From: Helicobacter pylori
Lineage (GTDB): Bacteria > Campylobacterota > Campylobacteria > Campylobacterales > Helicobacteraceae
Direction: 5' to 3'
Length of the DNA stretch: 50,707 bases
Assembly (NCBI RefSeq): GCF_009689985.1
Contig: NZ_QBAW01000009.1
Span: 1 to 50,707 of the forward strand
This document shows, in pieces, positions 1 to 8,965 of the stretch; position 1 is the stretch's first letter, and every line of letters starts with the position of its first letter. Under the pieces are notes generated by a model. The model was not told the origin of the DNA. It saw only the letters and a list, made by a program, of their open reading frames with translations, and ran no database searches. The translations under genes and the position numbers were made by a program.

Positions 1-126
1 CTAGGAATACAACAAAAATCCCAAATTGAGAGAATTTTATAGCTCTTTATAGGATTTTATAGGTTTGTAGTAACGGTAAGTTATCTTGTCTCTTTTAGCG
101 ATTTTGTGATTTGCAAGGAAAGATTT

Positions 127-951
127 ATGGATGAAATTAAAACGCTGTTAGTGGATTTTTTTCCGCAGGCAAAGCATTTTGGGATAATCTTAATCAAGGC
201 TGTCATTGTCTTTTGTATAGGTTTTTATTTTTCGTTTTTCTTACGGAATAAAACCATGAAGCTTTTATCCAAAAAGGATGAGATTTTAGCGAATTTTGTC
301 GCGCAGGTTACTTTTATCTTAATCCTTATCATCACCACAATCATTGCGCTCAGCACGCTAGGCGTGCAAACCACCTCTATTATCACTGTTTTAGGAACGG
401 TGGGGATTGCGGTGGCGTTGGCTTTAAAAGATTACCTTTCAAGCATTGCTGGAGGGATAATCCTTATTATTTTGCACCCTTTCAAAAAAGGAGACATCAT
501 TGAAATCTCTGGCCTAGAGGGCAAAGTAGAAGCGCTTGATTTTTTTAATACTTCTTTACGCTTGCATGACGGACGCTTGGCGGTTTTGCCTAATAGAAGT
601 GTCGCTAATTCTAATATTATTAATAGCAATAACACGGCATGTCGGCGCATTGAATGGGTTTGTGGGGTAGGGTATGGGAGCGATATTGAACTGGTGCATA
701 AGACTATAAAAGATGTTATTGATGCAATGGAAAAAATTGATAAAAACATGCCCACTTTTATTGGGATCACGGATTTTGGACAAAGTTCGCTGAATTTCAC
801 CATTAGGGTTTGGGCAAAGATTGAAGACGGGATCTTTAATGTGAGGAGCGAACTCATTGAACGCATCAAAAACGCCCTAGACGCTAACCACATTGAAATC
901 CCTTTCAATAAGTTAGATATTGCTATTAAAAATCAAGACTCTTCTAAGTGA
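127..951 (+). CDS. MscS-family small-conductance mechanosensitive channel
   Basis: Predicted inner-membrane channel that opens under membrane tension to release solutes on hypo-osmotic shock. The 274-residue product has hydrophobic segments near residues 20-38 and 60-80 and a glycine/alanine-rich pore helix around residues 85-110 (TVGIAVALALKDYLSSIAGG) of the TM3 type. A soluble MscS beta domain follows (PFKKGDIIEISGLEGKVE, then the LPNR motif near residue 157). Its size matches minimal MscS proteins. I start it at ATG 127 because AAGGAA lies just upstream; an in-frame GTG at 106 has no comparable site. It corresponds to HP0983 by position and stands alone, with decayed genes downstream. Family assignment is firm; the gating stimulus and conductance are not shown by sequence. 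Confidence 0.9.
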   Translation: MDEIKTLLVDFFPQAKHFGIILIKAVIVFCIGFYFSFFLRNKTMKLLSKKDEILANFVAQVTFILILIITTIIALSTLGVQTTSIITVLGTVGIAVALALKDYLSSIAGGIILIILHPFKKGDIIEISGLEGKVEALDFFNTSLRLHDGRLAVLPNRSVANSNIINSNNTACRRIEWVCGVGYGSDIELVHKTIKDVIDAMEKIDKNMPTFIGITDFGQSSLNFTIRVWAKIEDGIFNVRSELIERIKNALDANHIEIPFNKLDIAIKNQDSSK

Positions 952-1003
952 TTGGCGTGAGACGCATTGATTGTAGTGATACTTGAATTTTAAAGGAGAA
1001 CTT

Positions 1004-1650
1004 ATGTCTAGCGATTTTAAAAACCTTTTCATCGGTGCGGATAATTCTAAACGCACCAAGTTAACTTAATAGCGAAAAAAACCCTATCAATTCTCATTCG
1101 TTATCATCTCTTATTGATGCCTGCCTTTAAGGAATACAAGGAAGCTAAAAGCCAACTACCTCTCTTTAAAATCTCTGTCAATCCTAACCAATCCCTATCC
1201 GCCCAACTAAACAAGTATGATAAGAAAAAGTCAGCGTTAAGAGCCGTTTTAAACACAAGGTCAAAAAGAGACAATAACCTAGTGGATTATGATGATTTGA
1301 CTATGGCTCAAAAAATGAATACCACCGCTTTATCTATGAGCCGATTATACGAGCAGATGCTAAACTGCCCAGTAGCAGTTACCTCTGGTTATAGGACTTA
1401 TAACGATAAAGCCATTATTGCGGATTATGGATTAAAAGAAGCCACCAAGATTTTAGAACTGAATGCGACAACAGAGGGCGAGAAAAAAGAGGAAGTTGAA
1501 GCCCTTTTAAAACCCTTTATGCTCACTAACGCTGATAACGAAAAAAGAACCAAGTGGTTGAGAAAAAAGCTAGACCTATACAAGGGCTACATAGGATACA
1601 AAATTGTTAAAGGTTATACAGAGAAGCAAGTATGCCACAAGCTAACATAG
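1004..1650 (+). pseudogene. decayed gene of unknown function, plasticity-zone edge (gene A)
   Basis: I do not recognise the family. An ATG at 1004 behind AAAGGAGAA starts MSSDFKNLFIGADNSKRTK. It runs into a stop at 1067-1069, but the sense continues one frame over (LNSEKNPINSHSLSSLIDAC) to about 1127. It then shifts again by one base into the long frame that ends at 1648-1650. Repairing two single-base insertions, near 1064 and 1127, restores a lysine-rich, probably soluble protein of about 215 residues with no signal peptide or membrane segment. The strong Shine-Dalgarno site shows it was once translated. The position between an MscS gene and ftsZ is the known boundary of the H. pylori plasticity zone, where ICEHptfs elements integrate, so descent from a mobile element is a reasonable inference. 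No signature domain is visible. Confidence 0.6.
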
Positions 1651-2645
1651 AAACTAGCTTCATTTGTTTTGAACTCAAACCATTCCATTAATAAAAATCA
1701 GTTCAAAGACATCATAGTGAATTTGGGTAGGGAGTTCAACCAAGACAGCATTATTATCAACAGCCCTAAAGATAAGCGTGGGGCTGTATTCACTTTAATA
1801 TGCACTACCCCTTACCCCTACTTGATGCTTGATGGGGAAAAAACAAGACTTGGAGAACCCTTTGCTGAATTAAAAGACCCTAAATTTAGGAACTCTATCG
1901 CTGATGAAGCCTTACCTAATGGCCAGTCAAACCCTGACTTTTTGATTGCTTTCACGGAGTTTATGCGTAGCGTTGCTAAACACAGCTACAGCGAAACTAA
2001 AAAAGATAAAATCAAAAGAGATGATAAATCTAAATCCGCTAGGTTTGGGTTCTCTACCTATGAAAGTATAGTAAGAACTTATAAGGCAACCGAACAAAAA
2101 GACATTACCGCTAACAGCGTTCTTGCTAAATTAAAAGTCAATTTGATAGAGAACGGACAGAGAAAAATAAGAGGAACTAGGGGTGGTTGGGAAAATTGGA
2201 GCAAGTGGATTCCTGGATACTCCTACGACTTGAACGCTTCCTTTACTATGGATAGCGTTCTAGATAACACATACAAACCCAAACCCCTTAAAACTAATCA
2301 ATTTGATACTAACGCTGGGTATTGTTTTATTAACGAACAAGACCTACTCAATCAGCTCATCAATGTGAGCGCGAAACTATCCCACGACACCTTATTAGCG
2401 ATAAGACAAACAGAAAACATAAACCTAGTTTATGCTTTGATTAAAGACACCACTTATATGATTTTATCTTTGAGATTGATAAAGCGGTGAGAATTTCAAT
2501 CAGCTAGTCATTGAAGTCCCCCAAATCCGTCCTTAAGAATGCAGAACTCAATCAAGTTAAAAATGTATTGACCTCACAAATTCATAACGGGGCGTATAGT
2601 TTTAGAGGCGATGTGTATAGGAGTAAACACCTGGATTTATACTAG
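1632..2645 (+). pseudogene. decayed gene of unknown function, plasticity-zone edge (gene B)
   Basis: A second unrecognised gene overlaps the end of gene A. ATG 1632 opens MPQANIETSFICFELKPFH, which stops after 19 codons. The same protein appears to continue in another frame from about 1685 (INKNQFKDIIVNLGREF) to 2490. Coding sense then jumps frame several times (DFIFEIDKAVRIS near 2460, LVIEVPQIRP near 2500, LKNAELNQVKNVL from 2532) and ends at a TAG at 2643-2645. Repaired, it would be about 335 residues, soluble, with no transmembrane segment. Several independent lesions make this genuine decay rather than a sequencing slip. The overlap with gene A suggests a former operon. Function unknown; a plasticity-zone or phage-type origin is inferred from position only. 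Confidence 0.6.
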
Positions 2646-2837
2646 ATTGAGTTATAGCGTTTTATTAACTATAAGAATTAGGGGGTGTTTGGGATATTCC
2701 CCTTTAAGCACTTTATAAAATCCCCCAAACGCTCTAAAAATCAGCATAACGAAAAATCAAAGTTTTAAAATCAAAACTTTTTAATTTTATTCTAAAAAAA
2801 TAAATGAGAGCAAACCCAACAAACCGCTTTATTATGA

Positions 2838-2853
2838 CCCTATAAAAATAGGG
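2838..2853 (-). terminator. candidate terminator hairpin after ftsZ
   Basis: CCCTATAAAAATAGGG forms a 6-bp stem with a 4-base loop, 20 bases past the ftsZ stop. The T-tract on the minus strand is poor (TCATAATAAAG), so it may be a 3'-end stabiliser rather than a strong intrinsic terminator. The remaining stretch, 2646-2837, is AT-rich and holds another imperfect A/T inverted repeat at 2759-2781 but no gene I can support. Confidence 0.4.
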
Positions 2854-2872
2854 GGGAAAGCGAGATCTGCAA

Positions 2873-4030
2873 TTAATCTTGCTGGATCCTTATGGCTGTG
2901 GGTGTGGATAGTTCTTCTTCAGTAGGGATTCTTAAAAAATCGCTATTACCCACTTTTCTTGTTTGTTTCACCACAGGCTGAGAAGGCGTAGCGATAGATT
3001 CCAAACTCGCTCCACCGCTGTTTCTTTCAGCACCGGTTGCAATGATAGTAACGCGCACATGATCAATGGGGATACTCTCGCTCGTGTGTTGGCCAAACTT
3101 AACATCAACATCTTGATTGGCTCGTTCTTGAATAGATATGCAAGCTTGAGAATAAGCATACATAGGATAATCAGGGTGGTGCTCAAAAAAGACAATAATG
3201 CTCTTAGCCCCATCAATAGAAGCGTCATCAAGAAGAGGCGATTGGATCGCATTTTCCACTGCTAATTTAGCGGATTCTTCGCCAGTGGCCTCACCAATAC
3301 CCATTAACGCAAAGCCTTTAAAGCCAAGAGCACTCTTTAAATCGGAAAAATCAACATTAATATCACCGGGCTTAGTGATGATCGTAGAAATACCGCTCAC
3401 AGCCCTAACCAAGACATCATCAACTTCTTTATAGCATTCTTTGGTGCTGGCGTTTTTTTTCATGGTCAAAAGAATTTTATCATTAGGGATAACCAAAATA
3501 GAATCGCTAGTTTGCTCCAACTCCTTTAACCCCTCTTCGGCTTTCTTGCTTTTTTGAGATCCTTCGTATTTGAAAGGCTTAGTAACGATAGCAATCGTGA
3601 GTGCTCCCACTTCTTTTGCGATTTTAACGATAGTAGGGGTGGCTCCAGTCCCAGTCCCTCCTCCAAGCCCTGTAGAGACAATGACTAATTTGGCGTCCTT
3701 AATCGCTTCTCTAATTTCATTAGTGCTTTCTTCAGCGGCTTTCCTACCAATATCAGGAACCCCTCCAGCGCCTAAACCTCCAGTAGACTCTTTGCCTAAA
3801 AGGATTTTAACCGGAGCGGGATTGTTTTTGAGATGTTGGCCATCAGTGTTCGTTGCAATGGGGGTAACATCTTGATGCACGCCGTATTCAACCAGGTGTT
3901 TAATCATGTTAGACCCCCCACCTCCAACACCGATGACGACAATCTTAGCCCCTTTATAAGCTGGATCGCTTACTTCTTCAATGCTCGCTTGACCAATATT
4001 ATAATTTTCCATCTCTGATTGATGAACCAT
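2873..4030 (-). CDS. ftsZ: cell division GTPase FtsZ
   Basis: Tubulin-like GTPase that polymerises at mid-cell into the Z ring and recruits the divisome. The 385-residue product has the N-terminal nucleotide-binding glycines (VIGVGGGGSN), the tubulin signature GGGTGTGATP, and the T7/synergy region with NVDFSDLKS. A variable linker leads to a short conserved C-terminal peptide (DFLRIPTEEEL) of the type that binds FtsA. I start at ATG 4030 (MVHQSEMENY), preceded by AAGGGG at a suitable distance. An upstream in-frame TTG at 4063 would add 11 residues without a ribosome site. It is the last gene of the HP0977-ftsA-ftsZ run, with its own likely promoter in the gap after ftsA. Confidence 0.98.
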   Translation of the reverse strand: MVHQSEMENYNIGQASIEEVSDPAYKGAKIVVIGVGGGGSNMIKHLVEYGVHQDVTPIATNTDGQHLKNNPAPVKILLGKESTGGLGAGGVPDIGRKAAEESTNEIREAIKDAKLVIVSTGLGGGTGTGATPTIVKIAKEVGALTIAIVTKPFKYEGSQKSKKAEEGLKELEQTSDSILVIPNDKILLTMKKNASTKECYKEVDDVLVRAVSGISTIITKPGDINVDFSDLKSALGFKGFALMGIGEATGEESAKLAVENAIQSPLLDDASIDGAKSIIVFFEHHPDYPMYAYSQACISIQERANQDVDVKFGQHTSESIPIDHVRVTIIATGAERNSGGASLESIATPSQPVVKQTRKVGNSDFLRIPTEEELSTPTAIRIQQD

Positions 4031-4091
4031 AGCCACATTCCCCTTGAGATACGATTTTTGCAAATCTTAAACTTTGATAAATAGCTAAAGG

Positions 4092-4097
4092 ATTATA
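4092..4097 (-). promoter_or_regulatory. ftsZ promoter, extended -10
   Basis: Read on the minus strand, the ftsA-ftsZ gap contains TGGTATAAT, a TGn-extended -10 box, about 60 bases upstream of the ftsZ ATG. Transcription would start near 4085. A 14-base palindrome, TTGATAACTATCAA (4114-4127), lies 17 bases upstream of the -10, at the -35 position, and could be an operator. This gives ftsZ an mRNA independent of ftsA. Confidence 0.55.
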
Positions 4098-4160
4098 CCA
4101 TGTTTTCTGGCTTTTGATAACTATCAAGGCGTTTTTATCGCATAAAGAAATTGCTGTATC

Positions 4161-5639
4161 TTAAAAGATTTTAGAAATCTTATCAAGGAAACTTTTAAAA
4201 AAACCTTTTTGTTCGGTGGGTTTTATAGGCAAGAAGTCATCGTTTTTAGCGGTGTTTAAAGGAGCGTTAGGGGTTTTTAAATCGCTCAAATTCCTTTCTG
4301 TGGGCGATGAATGGATATGGGGGGTAGGGCTTGATTGATGGGCTGTTCTTGTGTAATCATCGCTTTCATGGTAGCGGATAACCCCTTTAGAGTCTCTTTC
4401 ATAATTGGTATGCCCCCCTGCTTTGTATAAAATCAAGCCAACCACGACTGAAAAGCGAGGATCTTTCAAGTCTTCAAACATGCCCATGATATTGTATTTT
4501 TCCATAGGGGCCGCCAAACGCACCGGGTAATTAGTGAAATGGGTTCTGGCTAATTCCTTGATCCCTTTCATTAAAGCCATCCCACCGGTTAACACAACGC
4601 CCCCACCCAAATGCTCTTCTAATCCGCTATCCTGAATGCTCCTGTGGATGATTTTAAAAGTTTCTAAAGCCCTTTCCCTCATGATAGTTTGGATTTCACT
4701 AAGCGGCACAATATGGCTTTCATGGCCATCAGAGCCGGTGGTAGGGATTTGGACATTTTGAGAGGGCGTTTCTTCACCACCTTCAAAAGAAAGATCCCCA
4801 TATTTGATCTTAACTTCTTCAGCGTAAGGGAATGGGGTGTTGAGCATGTGCGATAAATCCGTGGTTAAATGGTGAGAGCCTACGGGTAAGTATTTGTTAT
4901 AGCGTATGGAATTGCCGCTATAAATCGTAAGGTTGCATGTCTCTCCGCCCATATCCACGCAAGCCACGCCCAATTCCCTTTCATCATTAGACAAGGTGGC
5001 AATCGAGGCTGCATAAGAATTGATCACGATGTTTTCAATCTCCACCCCAGATTGGATCATGATTTTTTCTAAATTTTCAATGTTGTTTTTTTCTGTATAG
5101 ACAATATGGATAAAGACTTCTAAGCGAGTCCCGCTCATTCCTAAGGGGTCATTCACTTCTTGTTTGTCTAAAGTGAAGCGATAAGGGAGGGCATGCAAAA
5201 TATGTTTATCATTATCTAAGCCTGCTTTAGCGCATGCGTTATTGATAGCACGATTGATTTCATCTATAGTGACCACATTGTCTTTAGTGCTAGCCACACC
5301 GGTAATATCTCTAATGCTTTCAGTATAAGCTCCAGAAAAAGAAACAATCGCCTTAGTTTTAGGGTGGTATTCCCCAAAATGGGGCATGGGGTTATTTCTG
5401 TCTTCATCAGCGTTCAAACCTGCCATTTTTTTAGCGCTATTAATCACTTCTTTAATGGCGTTAGAAGCGTGAGCAAGGCTATTAATGCGCCCTCTTTTAA
5501 TGGCTTTTGAATTGATTTCTTTAGAGTCTTGATGGGCTGTGCCAATGATGCGCAAAATCCCTTCTTTAAATTCAGCCACTATCGCGCAAATCTTTCTAGA
5601 GCCTATATCAACCCCTATAACGATTTCTTTATGTTCCAT
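4161..5639 (-). CDS. ftsA: cell division protein FtsA
   Basis: Actin-fold ATPase that tethers FtsZ filaments to the membrane and recruits late division proteins. The 492-residue product begins with the phosphate-1 loop VIGVDIGSRKICAIV. It contains the SHS2-type insertion around residues 80-170, the second phosphate loop (GVACVDMGGETCNL) and the adenosine motif VVLTGGMALMKGI. It ends in an amphipathic helix (KGFFKSFLDKISKIF) that fits the membrane-targeting sequence of the family. The serine/proline-rich stretch before that helix, around residues 420-475, is low complexity. ATG 5639 is chosen because AAGGGGAAATC precedes it; an ATG at 5654 overlaps the stop of the preceding gene as TAATG but has no ribosome site. 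Tight spacing indicates translational coupling with HP0977. Confidence 0.96.
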   Translation of the reverse strand: MEHKEIVIGVDIGSRKICAIVAEFKEGILRIIGTAHQDSKEINSKAIKRGRINSLAHASNAIKEVINSAKKMAGLNADEDRNNPMPHFGEYHPKTKAIVSFSGAYTESIRDITGVASTKDNVVTIDEINRAINNACAKAGLDNDKHILHALPYRFTLDKQEVNDPLGMSGTRLEVFIHIVYTEKNNIENLEKIMIQSGVEIENIVINSYAASIATLSNDERELGVACVDMGGETCNLTIYSGNSIRYNKYLPVGSHHLTTDLSHMLNTPFPYAEEVKIKYGDLSFEGGEETPSQNVQIPTTGSDGHESHIVPLSEIQTIMRERALETFKIIHRSIQDSGLEEHLGGGVVLTGGMALMKGIKELARTHFTNYPVRLAAPMEKYNIMGMFEDLKDPRFSVVVGLILYKAGGHTNYERDSKGVIRYHESDDYTRTAHQSSPTPHIHSSPTERNLSDLKTPNAPLNTAKNDDFLPIKPTEQKGFFKSFLDKISKIF

Positions 5640-5653
5640 GATTTCCCCTTGCA

Positions 5654-7117
5654 TTATTGAATGTATTTGACTATCTTATAGCGTTTTTTCAATTCTTCTA
5701 TCAACGCTTTATCAAAAAAATCCGTTTTAGTGTTATTGACTAAACGCTGCATATACTGGCTTTCTTCTGCACTAAAGGAGTGGTTGAAATTTTGCTCTGT
5801 GATTTGATAGAGCACCACTTTATTACCTATGGTTACAAACCCCTTTTTTTCTTGGCGGTTAAAAAGGGTGTTGATAAACTTAGCGCTTTCTTCTTGGTTA
5901 AGTTCGCTAATAGTGCCTCCAAAATTAGGGCTTACATAGCCCACGCTTTTGCCTTTAAAATCCTTAAGTTTTTCTTTAGCTAAGGTTTGTAACGCCGTAA
6001 GGGTTTTTTCTTGAGTCAAGCGGGTTTTAAGAGCGCTTTTAGCTTCATTAAAATTTTGTAATTCGTCTTTAATTTGAGAAATGAGCTGCACCACAATAAA
6101 ACCATCTTTAAAAGGCTCTGGTTTTAGGATTTCAAGGGGCTTGAGAGCGGCGAGTTTTTGCGTGATTTCAGCAGTATAAGGGGAGTTGTTTTCTTCAAAA
6201 TCTTGCGTGGTGTAGTTTTGCGCGTTCCCTTTTTTGAGAGCGATATAACTCCTTAAGGCTTTTTCATTCGCTTTTTGCATGCTTAAATCATGCTTGACTT
6301 GCTCTTGAACGCTTTTAAAATCCTGCAATTTCCCCTCTTTGTCCAAATAAGACACCTTGTTTTTATGGTAGTACTCCTCCAACTCTTTCAAATCAGGTTT
6401 TTCTAAACTAGCGTCAAAATATAAAGAGCGTGTTTTAAAGCTTGTGGGCTTTTTAAAATCCTTTTTATGGGACTCGTAATATTTTTTCATCTCTTCTTCA
6501 TTAAGAGAGATTTTAACATCACTAGGATTTAGAATAAGAATGTCTAATTTGTCTTGCAATTTTGCCCAAAGCGATAAACTGGATTGCTCCAAAGGGGTAG
6601 TGGTTTTGGGGAATAGAGCGCTGATTTTTTGAAGGATTAAAAGCCTTTCAACGCTTTCTTCAAAATGCTTGGGGCGGTAATGGCTTTGTTTTAAGATATT
6701 TTTATACAATTCTTCATCAAAAACGCCATCTTTTTGAAAAACGCTCGTTTTTCTGATCTCTTTGGCCACTTCTTGCTTCGTAGCGCCAAGCCCTAAATCT
6801 AAAGCGAGATTCCTCAATAAGGCTTGATTGATGAGCGAATCTAGAGCGCTTTTTTCCAAATGCATGGCTTTGATTTGATCTTCAGTGAGTTCTTTAAAGT
6901 TGGGGATAGACTCAGCATAGGCGTCTTTAAGGCGGCGGTATTCTTGGGCTAATTCTTCTTGAGAAATCTTAATCTGTCCCACTTTGGCAGCGCTATCGCT
7001 ATCTAAAGAAAAGCTGTATTGCCCCCAGCCTATCATCCCGGCGGCAATAAAAGCGATCGTGCTTATCCATATTGTAACCACTAAATACTTTCTATGATTT
7101 TGCATCCATTCAATCAT
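5654..7117 (-). CDS. membrane-anchored SurA/PpiD-like periplasmic chaperone (HP0977 type)
   Basis: Probable inner-membrane-anchored folding factor for exported proteins. The 487-residue product has a short cytoplasmic N-terminus, one transmembrane segment (YLVVTIWISTIAFIAAGMIG) and then a large charged helical periplasmic part. Residues about 40-180 resemble the SurA/PpiD N-terminal chaperone domain, with the typical start KVGQIKISQEELAQEYRRLK and ALDSLINQALLRNLALDLG. The middle region, where PpiD has a parvulin domain, is degenerate and I cannot find clear catalytic residues, so isomerase activity is uncertain. Start ATG 7117 (MIEWMQNHRK) places the membrane segment correctly; longer upstream starts only add an unlikely tail. 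It is first in an operon with ftsA and ftsZ, suggesting coordination of envelope folding with division. Confidence 0.8.
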   Translation of the reverse strand: MIEWMQNHRKYLVVTIWISTIAFIAAGMIGWGQYSFSLDSDSAAKVGQIKISQEELAQEYRRLKDAYAESIPNFKELTEDQIKAMHLEKSALDSLINQALLRNLALDLGLGATKQEVAKEIRKTSVFQKDGVFDEELYKNILKQSHYRPKHFEESVERLLILQKISALFPKTTTPLEQSSLSLWAKLQDKLDILILNPSDVKISLNEEEMKKYYESHKKDFKKPTSFKTRSLYFDASLEKPDLKELEEYYHKNKVSYLDKEGKLQDFKSVQEQVKHDLSMQKANEKALRSYIALKKGNAQNYTTQDFEENNSPYTAEITQKLAALKPLEILKPEPFKDGFIVVQLISQIKDELQNFNEAKSALKTRLTQEKTLTALQTLAKEKLKDFKGKSVGYVSPNFGGTISELNQEESAKFINTLFNRQEKKGFVTIGNKVVLYQITEQNFNHSFSAEESQYMQRLVNNTKTDFFDKALIEELKKRYKIVKYIQ

Positions 7118-7246
7118 AAGAACTCTAATCCCTTTTAAAAAATCAAAAATGTGAAATTCAGGTTTAAACAACCTTATAGTAAAATCAAATAACCTTATTT
7201 TAACCAAAGGTTATTAAAATTATCCTTATTATAGAGGGTTTTTAAC

Positions 7247-8557
7247 ATGAATTTTCAAGAAAATTTAGCCGCTTTGGATTTGGAGTATCTTTGGCACCCT
7301 TGCTCGCAAATGCAAGAGCATCAAAATTTCCCCATTATCCCCATTAAAAAGGCTCAAGGGATTTATCTCTATGATTTTAATGATAACGCTTACATGGATT
7401 TAATCAGCTCATGGTGGGTGAATCTTTTTGGGCATAATAACGCCTACATCAGCCAGCAGCTCAAAAATCAAATTGATGATTTAGAGCATGTCCTTTTGGC
7501 TTCTTTTAGCCATAAGCCCATCATCACGCTCTCTCAAAGGCTTTGCCAGCTCACTCATATGGATAAATGCTTTTATGCGGATAACGGCTCATCTTGTATT
7601 GAAATCGCTTTGAAAATGAGCTATCACGCCCATTTTTTAAAAAACCAAACGCGCCCTAAAAAGCTTTTTTTATCGCTTTCTAATTCCTATCATGGCGAGA
7701 CTTTGGGAGCGTTAAGCGTGGGCGATGTGAAACTTTATAAAGACACTTACACCCCCTTATTGCTCAAGAATCTCATCACACCCGTGCCTAAAAACGACAA
7801 TGAAATAGAAAATAGTTTGAACGCTTTAAGGCGTTTGTTAGATAAGCATCATGAAGAAATTTGTGCCTTCATTGCAGAACCTCTTTTGCAATGCGCAGGG
7901 AATATGCATATTTATAGTGCAAAGTATTTAAAACAAGCCGTTTTATTGTGTAAGCAAAAAAACATCCACATTATTTTTGATGAAATCGCTACCGGGTTTG
8001 GGCGCACAGGGAGCATGTTTGCTTATGAACAATGCGAAATTGAGCCTGATTTTTTATGCTTGTCTAAAGGGATTAGCGGGGGGTATTTGCCTTTAAGCGT
8101 GCTATTAACCTATAATGAAATCTATAACCAATTTTACGCTCCCTATGAAGAAAATAAAGCGTTTTTGCATTCGCACAGCTACACAGGAAACGCCCTGGCA
8201 TGCGCATGCGCGAACGCTACGCTGGATATTTTTGAAAAAGAAAATGTTATTGAAAAAAACAAGGCTTTAAGCGAGTTTATTTTTAGCGCACTCCAAAACG
8301 CATTAAAACCCTTGATAGAGCAACAAGTGGTGTCTAACTTAAGGCATTTGGGCATGGTCTTTGCCTTTGAAGTCTTTATTCAAACCAAAGAGCGTTTGAG
8401 TTTGGCGGTTTTTAAAAAAGCTCTAACTAAAGGTTTGTTGTTGCGCCCCTTAAACAACACGATCTACCTCATGCCCCCTTACATTATCACGCATGAAGAA
8501 ATCAACAAGGCGGTTGCGGGGTTAGTGGAAATTCTTGATGAGTTAAAAAATGGCTGA
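7247..8557 (+). CDS. bioA: adenosylmethionine-8-amino-7-oxononanoate aminotransferase BioA
   Basis: PLP enzyme of biotin synthesis that transfers the amino group of S-adenosylmethionine to KAPA, giving DAPA. The 436-residue protein has the class-III aminotransferase layout: LWHPCSQM near the N-terminus, [12 protein letters not shown], the cofactor-contact [11 protein letters not shown], the aspartate of [12 protein letters not shown] and the Schiff-base lysine Lys274 in [15 protein letters not shown]. Length and motifs match BioA. Start ATG 7247 follows GAGGG. It is transcribed divergently from HP0977 across about 130 bases and faces gatC tail to tail. H. pylori bio genes are scattered, so isolation here is not odd. 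Confidence 0.95.
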   Translation: MNFQENLAALDLEYLWHPCSQMQEHQNFPIIPIKKAQGIYLYDFNDNAYMDLISSWWVNLFGHNNAYISQQLKNQIDDLEHVLLASFSHKPIITLSQRLCQLTHMDKCFYADNGSSCIEIALKMSYHAHFLKNQTRPKKLFLSLSNSYHGETLGALSVGDVKLYKDTYTPLLLKNLITPVPKNDNEIENSLNALRRLLDKHHEEICAFIAEPLLQCAGNMHIYSAKYLKQAVLLCKQKNIHIIFDEIATGFGRTGSMFAYEQCEIEPDFLCLSKGISGGYLPLSVLLTYNEIYNQFYAPYEENKAFLHSHSYTGNALACACANATLDIFEKENVIEKNKALSEFIFSALQNALKPLIEQQVVSNLRHLGMVFAFEVFIQTKERLSLAVFKKALTKGLLLRPLNNTIYLMPPYIITHEEINKAVAGLVEILDELKNG

Positions 8558-8575
8558 AAGCGTTTTTAAAATAGT

Positions 8576-8609
8576 AAAAAGCTTAATTTCAGTCAAGCGA
8601 TAGCTTTTT
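8576..8609. terminator. candidate bidirectional terminator between bioA and gatC
   Basis: AAAAAGCT (8576-8583) and AGCTTTTT (8602-8609) form an 8-bp stem around an 18-base loop, in the gap between convergent bioA and gatC. T-rich ends lie on both strands. The stem is A/T rich, so efficiency is doubtful. Confidence 0.4.
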
Positions 8610-8669
8610 CTGTTTGTTTGGTTTCAAAAATCAAGCTTTTAACCTGATATAAAACCTATTCAATCAAAC

Positions 8670-8951
8670 CTATTCAATGATTTTAGGCACAACGAAGTAA
8701 TGATCCTGGCTGTGTTTGTTGTGGCTTAAAATCTCTTTGGCAATGTTAGGTTGGTTTTTGGGCTCGTCTTCTCTTAAGGGGGTGCTAAGATGCGTATCTG
8801 TTTTTAGATCATGAGTTTCTAAAGCGAAAATGTTTTCTACAAAGCCTAAAATCTCGGCTAAATGGCCTTTAACGCTCTCTTTATACTCATCTTTAATCTC
8901 TAGCATGCTCAATTTTTCTAAGCGTTGCAATAATGCGTCATCAATTTGCAT
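8670..8951 (-). CDS. gatC: aspartyl/glutamyl-tRNA amidotransferase subunit C
   Basis: Small subunit of GatCAB, which converts misacylated Glu-tRNA(Gln) and Asp-tRNA(Asn) to the correct forms. Epsilonproteobacteria such as H. pylori depend on this route. The 93-residue product has the family's helical start ([13 protein letters not shown]), a central [12 protein letters not shown] and the C-terminal LREDEPKN...FVVPKIIE, matching PLREDEP and the VPKVIE-type end of GatC. ATG 8951 follows AAAGGAAAAG. It lies 14 bases after gpmI and is probably cotranscribed; gatA and gatB are not in this window. Confidence 0.95.
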   Translation of the reverse strand: MQIDDALLQRLEKLSMLEIKDEYKESVKGHLAEILGFVENIFALETHDLKTDTHLSTPLREDEPKNQPNIAKEILSHNKHSQDHYFVVPKIIE

Positions 8952-8965
8952 TCTTTTCCTTTAGT

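Noticed and set aside
2535-2541. AAGAATG heptamer within the decayed gene near ftsZ, similar to the ICEHptfs/TnPZ integration motif
   Set aside because: Seven A/T-rich bases are expected by chance, the base before it breaks the longer AAAGAATG form, and no second copy bounds an element.
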